A program made the translations under genes and the position numbers. From assembly GCA_022818135.1 (NCBI GenBank), contig JAFMSR010000019.1, positions 35,337,723 through 35,401,722 of the forward strand: 64,000 nucleotides of DNA, read 5' to 3'. The notes under the pieces are model-generated. The model saw only the letters and a list, made by a program, of their open reading frames with translations, had not been told where the DNA came from and did not search any database. Source of the DNA: Saxidomus purpurata (lineage: Eukaryota > Mollusca > Bivalvia > Venerida > Veneridae). How positions within the stretch are numbered: the stretch's first letter is position 1; every line of letters begins with the position of its first letter. Positions 46,501-58,217 of this stretch are shown here, in pieces.

Positions 46501-46818
46501 CCCCCTGTTTTTCAAAAAGCTTGACCTTGGCAGTGGGAGGGGGGTGTATAATAAGTCTTATTCGGAAACCCTCTATCATTATCTTTCATCATAAATCATC
46601 CTATTTTATGAGCTGTCAGGACTATAAATTCTAATAGGCTGAGCTTATTAGTAACAATCAAACAATCACATAAATTTTCTAGACAGACTTGGAAACAGCA
46701 GCTGGTGCATCGAAAGAAAAAAGTTCCTTCTGTCAATCTCTCCATCACCTCTTATTGCCAATTAACTTCAAGCAGAGGATACAGTACCCAAACTTCATTA
46801 CTCATTCACAATTAATTT
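43520..46818. other. Repeat-poor non-coding stretch
   Basis: No exon, RNA gene or clear repeat found apart from short homopolymers. Probably intronic or intergenic. Confidence 0.4.
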
Positions 46819-47045
46819 AACAAGAGACCCGAAAGGGCCAGTATCGCTCTACTGGTCTGACTCGACTGTTCTAAGTTTTGCGAAAATGGAGGTCACTGTG
46901 ACCTTGACCCACCGATTCTAAAAACAATATAGAAGTGATCCTTACACATCTGAAAATTTTGACCTGTAGAGTGTTACTAAGGAAAAGTTCACGGACATAC
47001 AGATGACAGACAAAGCTCTGCTGGACTTTGTCAAGTAGAGCTAGA
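46819..47045 (+). mobile_element. Hairpin-ended short element E3
   Basis: Starts AACAAGAGACCCGAAAGGGCC (CCC gaaa GGG hairpin) and ends AGCTCTGCTGGACTTTGTC AAGTAGAGCTAG, a terminal hairpin closing on CTAG. It has the GACCTTGACC phrase and a CGGACATACAGATGACAGAC remnant like E1, but no array. Confidence 0.65.
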
Positions 47046-48536
47046 AACTGTTTCCTCATGAAAATAAAATTAACTGTAACTTTTCCATAAAATTATGACA
47101 TTACACCTTTTCCCCTAAACCCTCTTGAAAACTAAGAAAAACAAATCTTTTTTTTCTTATCAGCAACCCAACCTGCTACATAAGTATGTGAATGTGATAT
47201 CATCAGTGAAAAAAATCAATCAATTACACATTTACCAATTACCCATACATGTAACAGACATTTATCACAATTAGGCAATTTACCACACAGTTTTCAGACT
47301 CACTCATGTCATTAATAGAGATTGTAAAAAATTGAAACTTTCTCAATACAGTGTTTACCCCCTAAGAACAAATGACTCAAAAAGTCTCTATATCAAAAAA
47401 AAGCTCAAAGCGTCCAAAATCATGTAATAGGGGCAAAGAGCTCTCAACATTTGACAGGATAATTACCATCCCTCCACCTCACACTAAGGGAACCAGCTCA
47501 CACTCAGGGAACCAGCTCACACTAAGGGAACCAGCTCACACTAAGGGAACCAGCTCACACTCAAGGAAACAGGTTAGGGTTGGGTAGACGTAGGTAGGCG
47601 GGAACAGGAGAGTTGGAAAAGTGTTTTAAAACTTACGATAAAGTCAACTGAACATACAAGAAAAAATTGAAATAAGAACCACAAATAAATACCAAGCTTT
47701 CCAAGACCCATCAAAATCTACAGTGTATAACCTCTACCATATGGAACTGAAGAGTAAATCTATAATAGAAATCCATTTTTCACTTGATAACCTCTAAAAA
47801 CAATTTCTTAGATAGATCCATATCATCACTACTAAACATCTGACGAACATTTTACCCGTACAAAACAAGAAATTAAAATCCAAACTTCTAAAGATCACTG
47901 AAACTCTCGTCTCTGGAAAAGATCACTTTCTTGCCTAGCACACACTTTTTTCAAAAACAATTTTCACAAGATACTTTACAGAACACATATAATGGAAGTT
48001 TCCAGGGAACAACTGCGCACATAAACAATTCCATCATACTTTACTTCATCTTTTAATTTCTCCTACAAAATATTCTTCAAAATCCTTGTTTTCACAATAT
48101 TGCTAAATACTCCAGATGTATGGTTATTCTATATGAAGATCATCAATACACACGACTCATACACTGTGTAATAGATGCATAAAATATTCCTACTCCGCTA
48201 GGGCAGTGAGTCACCATGATATTTTCAAAGAGTTTCTCCCCCTCACATTTTCCAATATCACATAGTTCAATACCCTGTATGCTCAATTCTCCACTTTCTA
48301 GAAAATTATCTATTTACTTGATTTCCATTCAAGATTCTGTCTTAAAGTTTAACTAGAAATGTTGGTCAATAGATGCATGTTTATTTGTAGTTGATGTTTT
48401 ATCATGATGTAACCTGTAAGAACTTCAGATAAAAATTGTATTGAAAAATTATTTTTTTACTGATTTGTAATGCTCGTTCCATCAGTATTTTGGTCATTTT
48501 TAATTTAACAGGCGCGCACTTTACCTTAACCATCGT
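47046..48536. other. Non-coding, with a 19-bp tandem repeat
   Basis: About five units of GGAACCAGCTCACACTAAG lie at 47486-47572, variable at the last bases. No gene seen in the rest. 48527-48555 holds the tail of the tRNA-Ser SINE. Confidence 0.55.
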
Positions 48537-49052
48537 TCCTTGGAAGAACTACATGTGTATGTACATGGTTCATACAGAAGTTCCAAGAAATAATTCAAGT
48601 ACTTTTCGAGAGCTTTTTTTCTAATTTTCAAGGACTAAAATGATGCCAAAATATGACTTCATAACTTGTGTTAAAATAACTATCATTAATTTGTGAGCCA
48701 TGCCAATGAGAAAATGCACTTATTTCGGCTCATTTTCACAAATTTTTCCAGGACCTTGACTTTTGGTAAAAGGAAATCACTTTGGAAGCAAGCGTGTCTA
48801 AATACTGGAATCCGGTACGTAGTTGATACATCACACATCAGCACGTTCGATGGACTGATACAGATACAGACTGTTTTCTCGGCATTTAAAGGCGTGATAC
48901 TATTATCTAACAAACAAATTCAATGACTTTTTATGAAATTCACTAGTTTTTTTTCAAAATTAAAGTACCTTTGAAGGACTTTTCCCAGCACAGAATTCAA
49001 GTACTTTTCAAGGACTTGGCATCATATTCAAGGACTTTCAAGGCCTGTGCGA
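48537..49052. mobile_element. hAT-like non-autonomous DNA transposon, copy 1
   Basis: Ends are inverted (ATGGTTCATACAG at left, CTGTGCGAACC at right). Subterminal TTCAAGTACTTTTCAAGGACTT words are repeated near both ends. About 500 bp in common with 58218-59052. No transposase frame. The superfamily is assigned by resemblance of ends and is tentative. Confidence 0.65.
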
Positions 49053-49637
49053 ACCTTAATGTAAGAAACTACCAATTTTCTCACGGCAGCAAATAATTCT
49101 GTCTTTGTGACAAGTGCAGATCATTCTCAGTCAGCATAGCTGTCCATTCTGATCATGATCTGCACTGTTCGCTATTCAGTATCTACATTTCAATAAAATG
49201 AGTAGATCAATGACAAAAACAGAAGCTAACAGTTACTGTCCATGACAGGATAAGAAGAGACTCGCCAACTAACGTCAGTGCATTTTTCCGAAAAGTCTTT
49301 TAACAGTGCCCGACATTCAGTCTTTGCCTGCCCAGTGACCAATGAAATTTTTGACTTACAGGACAATGGAAACTATAGTGTAAAAGGCCATAAACTGACT
49401 GACCTTTCAGTCAAACAGCAGCAAACATTTGCCTGTCCGACTAAAATTTTACCTGAAATGACAAACAGATGGGCTCTATTTGGGAAGACTGTCAGTGTTT
49501 GATAGGGTTTATAACAATACCTAACCATCTTAGTAAAACTAATGTCAATACTGAGGTAATCAAAATTTCACTCTTTTAGCAAAGCATTATGCTGAACAAA
49601 ATTCTCCCATATACATTAATGTGAAGGGAGTTAACAT

Positions 49638-50398
49638 ACCGTATTTCCACGTGTATAATACGCACCCATGTATAATACGCACCCGCGATCTGGGCTTTAA
49701 AAATAGGGAAAATGCCTACAACGGTGTATAATACGCACCTAAAATATCCAAAAAAATATGCCATTTTCGTTATTCGAAAATTATTCAATAATCGTAGGAC
49801 CATAACGATTTATACACGTAAAAAATACAATTCGGCAGAATAATCGACTATATTTTAACAATCTGATTAGCATAGATGCTTATTAATGGTACTTTGAGAA
49901 CATAATTATTTTCTCAAGATTTCAACACCTTCTCAACAAACTTCTCATACCAGTAATTACGGCGCCATCAAAGAGAGACATGTGAAAATCAATGCAATTA
50001 TATAAGCGTGTTTGTTTACCAATAAACGTAATGTTGTATTGATCAGCAATAATTGTTTGCTAATTAAAGAGACAACAAACTTTGTTCTAACAATGTTAAA
50101 CTTTTATTGAAACCTGAAAGAAAACTATCAAATTTACCGGCAATGTTTTATCATACATGCCGTACCGGGTATCGGCATTTAGGAAACCTCCGTGCTTTTC
50201 ATAAAAAAGTTAGTAAAAAAACGGGTAAATATCCGCTTTCACTGAAAATCCCAATATTACGTCTAATTTATGTGATTTCAACATTTTCAATGCTGGAAAA
50301 AATTGTCGGAGATCCTACATTGGTGTATAATACGCACCCCTTCCTGGAAGCCCTAAAATCTGAAATAAAAGTGCGTATTATACACGGGGAAATATGGT
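49638..50398. mobile_element. Non-autonomous TIR transposon (GTGTATAATACGCAC ends)
   Basis: Left end ACCGTATTTCCACGTGTATAATACGCAC and right end (inverted) ACCATATTTCCCCGTGTATAATACGCAC agree at all but a few of 28 positions. The TATAATACGCACC word occurs again inside, near both ends. A 114-codon frame (50107-50451) runs across the right half and past the end; I do not recognise it as a transposase. Confidence 0.72.
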
Positions 50399-50494
50399 TG
50401 AACCCTGTGGAAAAGAAATTCTTTTGCTGGACAGCATTCAGACAGCGTTGATTATTTTTAGTAGTATTTCTTTTTTCTATATTGCAAATCCTTA

Positions 50495-50582
50495 AATTTC
50501 TTTTTCAAATTTCCATTCTTATATTTCTATTTCAAATTTCCATTTCTATTTCAAATTTCCATTCTTAAATTTCTATTTCAAA
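50495..50582 (+). repeat. Short tandem repeat, ATTTCTATTTCAAATTTCC type
   Basis: About four imperfect units with length variation from inner ATTT steps. Non-coding. Confidence 0.65.
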
Positions 50583-51328
50583 GGAAACCTCTTTTGGAAT
50601 ATGATAAGGCCACCTTTTAAAATATTAGAAAGAAGATTAAAGAAGCTATGATTTCCCTTTGTAGTCTGACACTGTAAGCATTTAGTTCAACCGCCACAAG
50701 GATTCTCAAAAAAACAGGTAATTTGTGGTTAAGTCTTTGCAATTTGGAGGATAGTGTAATTTGATAGCGCAATAAGACAATTTTACAGCACAACAAAGTG
50801 AAATCTTGCCTACTGGACATAAAACCAGGGACAAATTGCAGACAGTTGTGGTATTACTTTATCATATATCTATTGAACACATCAGAGCTTCTGTCAGAAT
50901 TGCAGGAGATTAAATTGATTACGGCTTGCTCTTTTGGAGCTGGGAAATGTAATACCACAAAACAGCTAAACTGACAAAATTTCCATTGATTCTCTCTTGA
51001 AATGTCAAAGCAAAAATTGATCATCTTGGCAGTATTTTATACTTGAAAGTACTTCAAACTCCATTTATTTCATGTTTTCTTTATAATGTGGACTTGATAA
51101 ATCAATTCCAAACATCTCAAATTGCAAAGCATTGTCAGCAGAATCTCCGCATTTTCTAGCTTCTAGAGCATTTCCTTATCAACGTTGCAGACTTGTATTT
51201 GCAGACGATTGTTTTTGCTACATAAATGGAAACTTTTCTTTTTTTTTATTTCCAATTTCCAACAGCTACTTCAGTTCACTACTAATGTCACTGGGAGGTA
51301 ATAAGAAGTTGACAATAAAACATTATGT

Positions 51329-52146
51329 TGTTCACCTTAGGCCAATTCAGTTCACTACAAAACCAACAAAAATCTCGGCTATAATGTTCACTACAAGATC
51401 AATTCGTAAGATGAAGAAGTTCACTACAAGGTCACTGTAGTTCACAAAAAGATCAGTATAATAACACTGTTCACTACGATCTATCAAGCCCCTTACAAGA
51501 TCAGCATTAAACCGATTAAGTTCTCTGCAAGATCAGCACAAGGTCACTGATGTTCACTTAAAGGTCAAAACATATCAAACTTGTTCACTAAAATATCAAA
51601 ATTGTTCATTACAATTACAATGTACATTGTATCTATAATGTTCCCTACAAAATCATTAGAAGTTTAATTTTGTTCACCAAAAAGATTGATGTTGTTCACT
51701 ATGAAGACAATGCAAGTTAAGTGTCATGTTCACTAAAAGAACAATAGAAGACCATTAATGTAAACTACAGATACAGTACAACATTAATAATGTTCACAGT
51801 ATTAAGATTAATCCCATTCACTAAAAGATCATTGCAAAATGAAGATGTTCACTACAAGATCAATAAAGTTAACTACAACACATGTATAAGATCAAAGATG
51901 TTCACTGCAAGATCAATGTGTAAGATCAAAGATGTTCACTACAAGTTCAAAGATGTTCACTTAAAAATCAATTAAGGGTCAATGTATGTGCACTGTCTCA
52001 CTCTCCATGCTCACTATGATGAGCATTTCAGGTGATTTATTTTATGTATAATGCTTTTTCTTTTGTTTCTTTACTTTGAAGGCCATATTGAAAATTAGAA
52101 TATATGTTTTCATATGTCTAAATGTGTAACCTTCGGTAAATAAAGC

Positions 52147-52197
<51 letters not shown>

Positions 52198-52255
52198 GAT
52201 ATACACTCAATGATCAACATTGTTATAAGATAAATGCTATTCATTACAAGATCAA
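51329..52255 (+). repeat. Degenerate GTTCACTACAAGATCA repeat
   Basis: More than twenty imperfect copies of a word near GTTCACTACAAGATCA, spaced irregularly by about 18-45 bases up to 51985, with a stray copy at 52228. Not a clean tandem array and not coding. It is interrupted at about 52147-52193 by (ATT)n. Confidence 0.7.
52147..52193 (+). repeat. (ATT)n microsatellite
   Basis: About fifteen ATT units. Confidence 0.95.
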
Positions 52256-52805
52256 ATGATGTTTAGGCCAAACAAAAATATACATGTATGCATGTTTCTT
52301 ATAAAAACAGTTAGAGGTCAGCAGTAACAAGGTTAAAGTCTGTTAGGAGGCCGGAAACACACTGGTCTTTTACAGCAGGGTCAGTACAAAACCAATCATT
52401 TGACATTCATTTAATATACGCCTTGATATAAGAAATCCATTGATCACACATTCTCATCTGTAAATCATTCTGCATAAAGATCAAGCATTAATTTAACACG
52501 CAGGATAAAAACCTTTCTAGTGCATAATTATGTGAAATGCATGCACAATCTGCCACTTATAGCTACTGTACCAAGGTGATTAAATACACTCATTCAGCCA
52601 AGATTGCAGACGTTGAATATTAAACAAATCAATCAGTGATATTAAAATCAGATGTAAATATTCACATCACTGCTACACTGTCACTGCATTTCAGGAAAAC
52701 AGTAATGACTCAGTGGATAAAGGTACAGCACAGCTATCTTGTTCTCTACTAGGACAGGGGAGACAACACCTACAGATGTCATGTACATAAACAAGTCTTA
52801 CTCAC

Positions 52806-52915
52806 CAAGTGTGGCCATGTGTTCACCTTCCATGAGCTCTTCGTTGAAGCTGAAGTCGTCACCTTGTCCGGAGTCCATCCCTTCTCTCTGTGTGTCATTT
52901 CCTTGGCGGGAATTA
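52806..52915 (-). CDS. APC: APC homologue, second coding exon
   Basis: 110-nt exon with acceptor TCTTATTGACAG and donor CACTTG then gtgagtaa. Takes the two bases left by the first coding exon and reads NSRQGNDTQREGMDSGQGDD, then FSFNEELMEGEHMATL. Ser/Asp-rich and disordered, as in the APC region between the N-terminal coiled coil and the armadillo repeats. The exact phase match with 54722-55143 is the main support; this exon alone is not diagnostic. Confidence 0.75.
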
Positions 52916-53117
52916 CTGTCAATAAGAAAAGTATACATAAAATCAAGACAACACAAAGTTTTCAATTTACATGTCATTAAGAATATCATATAAAAGGAAA
53001 AAGCGGCAAGAATAAACTGTCCTTGATAAGTTTTAAAACATATGTCTCTATATATATTCATCATTATGTTATACTGACATTGGCAGTTGGTCAATCTTAT
53101 AAGTTTCTTATATGAGC

Positions 53118-53455
53118 ACAAGGTTCAGATCGAAATATCCGTCACTGAGGTTGACTGTTTTGGCGGGAACGAGGCTCTGCCGGGTTCCGCAAAACAGTTA
53201 CCCGAAGTGACGGATATTTCCATCTGAACTAAGTATCTCATGGAAGAAACTTTTTCTTGCATACCATCTTGCACTTTGAAATAGATATTTAAAAACAAAC
53301 TTATCGAAATGATGCATTTTAATATAAAAACAAATGTTCTTTAGATGCTATGTTTTGGAAAGTGACGTCACATTGTTTATAACGTTACTTCAAAAGTAAT
53401 TCACTTAAGTCGTCTTACACGGGGGTGGGTGGGGGGGGGGGGGGGGTGTTAAGAT
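53118..53455 (+). repeat. Hairpin-core interspersed repeat, copy 2
   Basis: Core hairpin: 53132-53170 against 53184-53220, arms of about 37 bases around a GAGGCTCTGCCGG loop. Followed by shared sequence through GACGTCACATTGTTTATAACG and a long G run (53420-53447). Nearly the same as 53468-53830 and inverted relative to 30770-31110. Confidence 0.85.
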
Positions 53456-53467
53456 TATTAGTTTCTT

Positions 53468-53830
53468 ATATGAGCACGAGGTTCAGATTGATATATCCGT
53501 CACTGAGGGTAACTGTTTTGGTGGGAACATGGCTCTGCCGAGTTCCCGCAAAACAGTTACCCGAAGTGATGGATATTTCCATCTGAACCAAGTATCTCAT
53601 GGAAGAAACTTTTTCTTGCATACCGTCTTGCACTTTGAAATAGATATTTAAAAACAAACTTACCGAAATGATGCATTTTGATATAAAAACAAACATTCTT
53701 TAGATGTTATGTATGGGAAAGTGACATCACATTGTTTATAACGTGACGTCACATTGTTTATAACGTGACGTCACATTGTTTATAACGTTACGTCACAAGT
53801 AAGCACGCAAGTTGTCTTACACCGGGGGGT
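53468..53830 (+). repeat. Hairpin-core interspersed repeat, copy 3, with 22-bp CRE-like units
   Basis: Tandem neighbour of copy 2. At 53721-53786 the 22-bp unit GTGACGTCACATTGTTTATAAC occurs three times (the first with CATCAC). Each holds the palindrome TGACGTCA, the CREB/ATF consensus. Ends near a G run at 53822. Confidence 0.85.
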
Positions 53831-54117
53831 GTAAGATGAGATTTTCCAGCACTGGTAAAAACTGCAGATATCCCCATCTGGTATGCAAGAATGAATATTC
53901 CTTAACACTTGAAGTTGGTATACATTTATTTTTATATCAATATATTTTCATTTATTCATGGCACCTGTCCTTATTCACAAACACATAGAAAACTGCCTGT
54001 TAGTTAGAAATGACTCAAATTTAATACAGTGCATATTCATTAAGTTTTTCAGAGTGGAGTGGTAAACCTGCTAACTTTGGAAAACTGCCTTGACTAGATT
54101 ATAGATGGTTATACAAT

Positions 54118-54704
54118 ACAAGAGGGCCAAGATGGCCCTATATCGCTCACCTTGGTACAAGTCCACTTGCCTGGTGGAAGATCCCCCCCCCCTAGGCACT
54201 AAATGCTACATGCCAAATATCTAAGCTCTAGGCCTTGTGGTTTCAGAGAAGAAGTTTTTAAAGTTTTTCCTATATAGCCTATGCAAAACTAAGGGACCAC
54301 CAGCGGGGGGGGGGATTTTTTGGGGGGGGGTATTAATTTGACACTTTTTGTAGGGGTCCACTAGACATGCTACGCCATATCTAAGCTCTAGGCCTTGTGG
54401 TTTCAGAGAAGAAGATTTTTAAAGTTTTTCCTATATATGCCTATGCAAAAACTAAGGGCCCACCCGTGCGGGGTCAATTTTGACCCGGGGGTCATGATTT
54501 TTAAAGTTTTTCCTATTTGTTGCCATAGCAACCAGAGTTCTGCATGGAATGGAATTCTTTGAACAATTTTGGTAGAGCTTCATGCAAGGAACATTAACAT
54601 TGGCCTAGAGGTTTCAGAGGCAGTGTCATTTGAATCAAAATCTTGACGGACGACGGACAATCATCGATCAGAAAAGCTCACCCTGGCGCAGCCAGGTGAG
54701 CTAA
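54118..54704 (+). mobile_element. Hairpin-ended array element E4
   Basis: Starts ACAAGAGGGCCAAGATGGCCC (hairpin GGGCC/GGCCC) and ends GCTCACCCTGGCGCAGCCAGGTGAGC then TAA. Contains two copies of the ATATCTAAGCTCTAGGCCTT unit, C and G runs, and a GACGGACGACGGAC tract. Its 3' end lies only 15 bases from the splice donor of the first APC coding exon. Confidence 0.8.
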
Positions 54705-54721
54705 TAATTATTAAATCATAC

Positions 54722-55171
54722 CTTAAATTTGAAGGGTTTGTTGACTCCTGAGACCTTGGCAACTGACTGACACCGTTTTCTTGAAATCTAGCCTGAAAAG
54801 AAGTGTTATCTGACTGTCTAGGAATGTTGTGGGCAGAGCTTTGTTGTGGGTGCGGCAACTGTTGGCTTCCTGTTTGTCTGTCCGAATGTGGCAGCCCTGG
54901 TTGTGGACGTGAAACTTGCGCTGTATGAATATTTGTTGGCCTACTCACGGGATTTGAACTTGCTTGAGAATTTGGGGTCTGAGCTGTGCCCCCTGCAGCA
55001 CCGCCTGCGTACTGTGCCAAGTGGGTGGAGCTTTCTTGGAGCCGTGACAACTGTGCATTGTTGTCTTGGATTTCACGCTGCAGAGTGGAATTGACCTGGC
55101 GCAGAGATTCTACCTGTCTGAGAAGATCATCATATGTGGACATGTCTTCCAGTTACCATGGAAACCACATC
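54722..55171 (-). CDS. APC: APC homologue, first coding exon (N-terminal coiled coil)
   Basis: Acceptor GTTTTCTTCAG at 55173-55172, 28 nt of 5' UTR, start codon at 55143-55141, donor AATTTAAG then gtatga. 140 complete codons. MSTYDDLLRQVESLRQVNST and the following 22 residues match the N-terminal oligomerisation coiled coil of APC (a short leader, then YDxLLxQVExL, N-x-x-L and L-x-x-L spacing). The rest is a Gln/Ser/Pro/Asn-rich disordered linker. APC is the scaffold of the beta-catenin destruction complex and binds microtubules and armadillo partners; the N-terminal coil dimerises it. An upstream non-coding exon is implied. Confidence 0.82.
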
Positions 55172-56787
55172 CTGAAGAAAACAGGGAACTTTAATTAACA
55201 AGTGGGTCATAATGGCCATGGATTGCTCACCTGAGTTTATGGCACTTAACCTTTGAAGCTGTGACCACAAAATCAGTAGGGGTAATCTACTGGTCAAGAT
55301 CAACTTCACAATCAAAGGCCTAGTGGTTCTATAGTTATTGGACATAATAGATCTATCTGACCTTGACCTTTCACCCAGTGATTTAATATAAATAGAGAAG
55401 ATTAACCTGTCCAGGAAATCTGTCCAGGTTCCAATGCCAAATGGTTCTCCGGTTATTGAACATAATAGGTTTCATGTAGAAATCCCACAAGACTGGTGTG
55501 GTCAATTTCTGGAAGACATTTTCCTGTAGGAATCAAGAACAACATTATGTGCATTAAGGCTGCTCGCTCTCAGACTTTGGTAAAATTATAAAGTTCTTGA
55601 AACTGCATGTAAATAACATATCTTAGAACATAATGGTCATATAAAAAGGCTTCAGTATAAATTCCTGTCACGTATATCTCTAAATTTCAAATTATATGCA
55701 ACCAAATTCAAAAGCATTGCAAATGCTGTTGAATTTCCAATATAAACATATAGTGTAGCGGTGCCGTGTAACCGACATTTTCAATAAATTTCTGCAAATT
55801 CCTACCTAACTTTTTGCCTATATTTTGATTCTAGCATTTAGTTATATATTTATGTATAAGTATGTCAATTTAAAACAAGTAAATTTTTTCAACAGTAATT
55901 GAGAGCAAGCAGCTTTAAGACTTTCCCTTATCCTTTTTCGCTTTAGGTTAACACAGGTGCTCATTGAAAATTTTCAGACTGAATAGCACTGCTAGTGCAT
56001 CTTATGATAAGTGTGCATATCACATGTATCAGCTGTGCAAACTTATGATCAAAACTTAGTTACAGACTTTGAGGTGGAATCAGGCAAGGTTTAATTTTGT
56101 GAATTGTAAGGTTTCAGACAAAGTTCTACCTTAACAAAACGAAAATTAAGCTGAGGAAAGAAAAATTGGCTACAAAAATAAAAGGTAAATATAATTATGC
56201 CCTGTGTTCACTCTTTAAACTTAATACCCCAATGTTAAAACTTCCTTTTCACTTTCTAAAACTGATCACTGCACTCCGAACATTAATAAATCCTATGTTT
56301 TCTCCACCAAGTACCAAGTACACAATTAAATCCTTCTTAAAAGTGTACCCAGTAAGATCTTTTATATTCACAGATAATTAATGAATCAATACATTTAATA
56401 ACAGGCAAACTAAGATCTATCGTAACCATTAAATTTCCATTAATTTTAAACCTACATCAGTTCAAATTTAATCCATGAAATTGGAAATTCTCTGGGAACT
56501 GGCAGACATCAAACTGAGGGAGACTGTTGGTAATCAATGACACAGTTACAGGGTGATTCTATTAGTCTGGTAGACTTTTACTGTAATATGCGTAACAGTA
56601 ACCAGGTATTATGATACCATTAAAGGTATTCTGGTAATAGTGGTAAACTGTTGTATTATTTAGATTTTTTGGCGACTGAATATCCAGTTTTTAATGGTCC
56701 CATATATTCTGAACTGCAATTTTTCAAACTGTTGCTAAATAGGAATGTTCAATGATTAGGTAAATTGCCCCCCTCTTAAGATGACAA
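55172..56787. other. Upstream of first APC coding exon
   Basis: 55197-55380 begins ACAAGTGGGTCATAATGGCC and includes CCTTGACCTTTCACCC, resembling a decayed copy of the E-type elements. No 5' UTR exon could be located. The rest is AT-rich. Confidence 0.4.
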
Positions 56788-57180
56788 ACAAGAGGGCCAA
56801 GATGGCCACTATATTGCTCACTTTGGTACAAGTCCTCTTGCCTGGTGGAAGATCACTAGACAATGTTATATACGAAATAGGTTTTCCTATATACATACAT
56901 CTTTGTAAAAAAAATGACCCCCCCTCTAGGCCTTGTGGTTTCAGAGAAGGTTTTTTCCTATTTGTTGCCATAGCAACCAGAGTTCTGCATGGAATGGAAT
57001 TCTTTGAACAACTTTGATAAAGCTTCATGCAAGGAACATCCCTGCAAAGTTTCATCAACATTGGCCCAGTGGTTTCAGAGATGTTCTTTGAAGGAAATGG
57101 TGGACAGACGGACACCGAGAGGAATGCGAGAATGTGATCCTAATAGCTCACTCTGGCACTTTGTGCCAGGTGAGCTAAAA
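56788..57180 (+). mobile_element. Hairpin-ended short element E5
   Basis: Starts AACAAGAGGGCCAAGATGGCC and ends AGCTCACTCTGGCACTTTGTGCCAGGTGAGCTAAAA, a strong terminal hairpin. One copy of the unit seen repeated in E6, and a GGACAGACGGACACCGAG tract. A shortened relative of E6. Confidence 0.8.
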
Positions 57181-58217
57181 ACAGTTGGAAAGTGTGTTAT
57201 ACTCCAACAACAACAACTGGACTGGTTTCAGTGAAAAATTCAATAAACTTACAATGGAGTTGGTGTACCAGCAGCAAAACTGTAGAAATGTGTCATTTTA
57301 ATCTCACGCGTCAGTAGATTTGCTACACCGGTAACTCCTTTATTGGAATAAAAGTATCTGAGTCATCCAATAGATTTTCTCAGATTACAACGGGTAATAA
57401 TCCAATATCTGAACGTTCTTCCAAGAAGTACAGTTCTAAGCAAAGCCAACATTCTATTGTTTACATTAATGTTCCAACCCTCGTATAATTTCTTGAAATT
57501 CCTAGTTTATCCTTGATCTTGACAATACTGTCTTCTGAATTTGACCTTTGAACTACAACATTTATCAATGTTTTCCTCGGTCTTTACAATTGTTTTACAT
57601 TTTGCTAAAAGCACATCCACACCTATGTGCTCGAAATCCGACATTAATGTCATATTCATCTGGACTATTGCTTAGTATTTACATGAAGGTATGCTACAAT
57701 GTTAAAGTCCGAGGATCACTTTGAATTACTGATAAAGTAACATCAATTTATTGATAGAATCATGTTCTTTTCACTCTGAAACAATGATAACATATGCCTT
57801 TCTTTCGTATTCAAGTTGAAGAAAGTCTTTCATATTTTTTACCATATCATTGAAGAAAATCCTGCGCTATGTTTCTAATATGTACTTATAGGCAAAATTA
57901 AGAATGTTTTTGGTACAATATGGGTCATTTCTGTCAGTAAGACATCTTTCTTGATAAAATGAGAGCTACTTGTAAATTCATGCGATCCGTTAAAATAGTG
58001 CAGTGAAATTTAATTAGTTAACATTTTGTTCAACAGAAAGATCTCAGGCTATTTAGCAATTTTTCTCATATCAAAAGCGTTTTACGGGACGCGATATTTT
58101 GCGACAAATATGCATAAAATGTGTCACAGGACCCGTGAAAATATTAATATGTGTCCACAAGGACACATAATCATCCGTAGCGATTTTCGATAAAAAATTC
58201 AAAGTGATGTAACTCTT
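57181..58217. other. Non-coding spacer
   Basis: No gene or repeat recognised. Confidence 0.4.

Noticed and set aside
47372..47587. Frame with GTSSHS/REPAHTK repeats
   Set aside because: Translation of a 19-bp tandem repeat.
49278..49502. Plus-strand 74-codon frame
   Set aside because: No splice context, no family resemblance, isolated in repeat-rich DNA.
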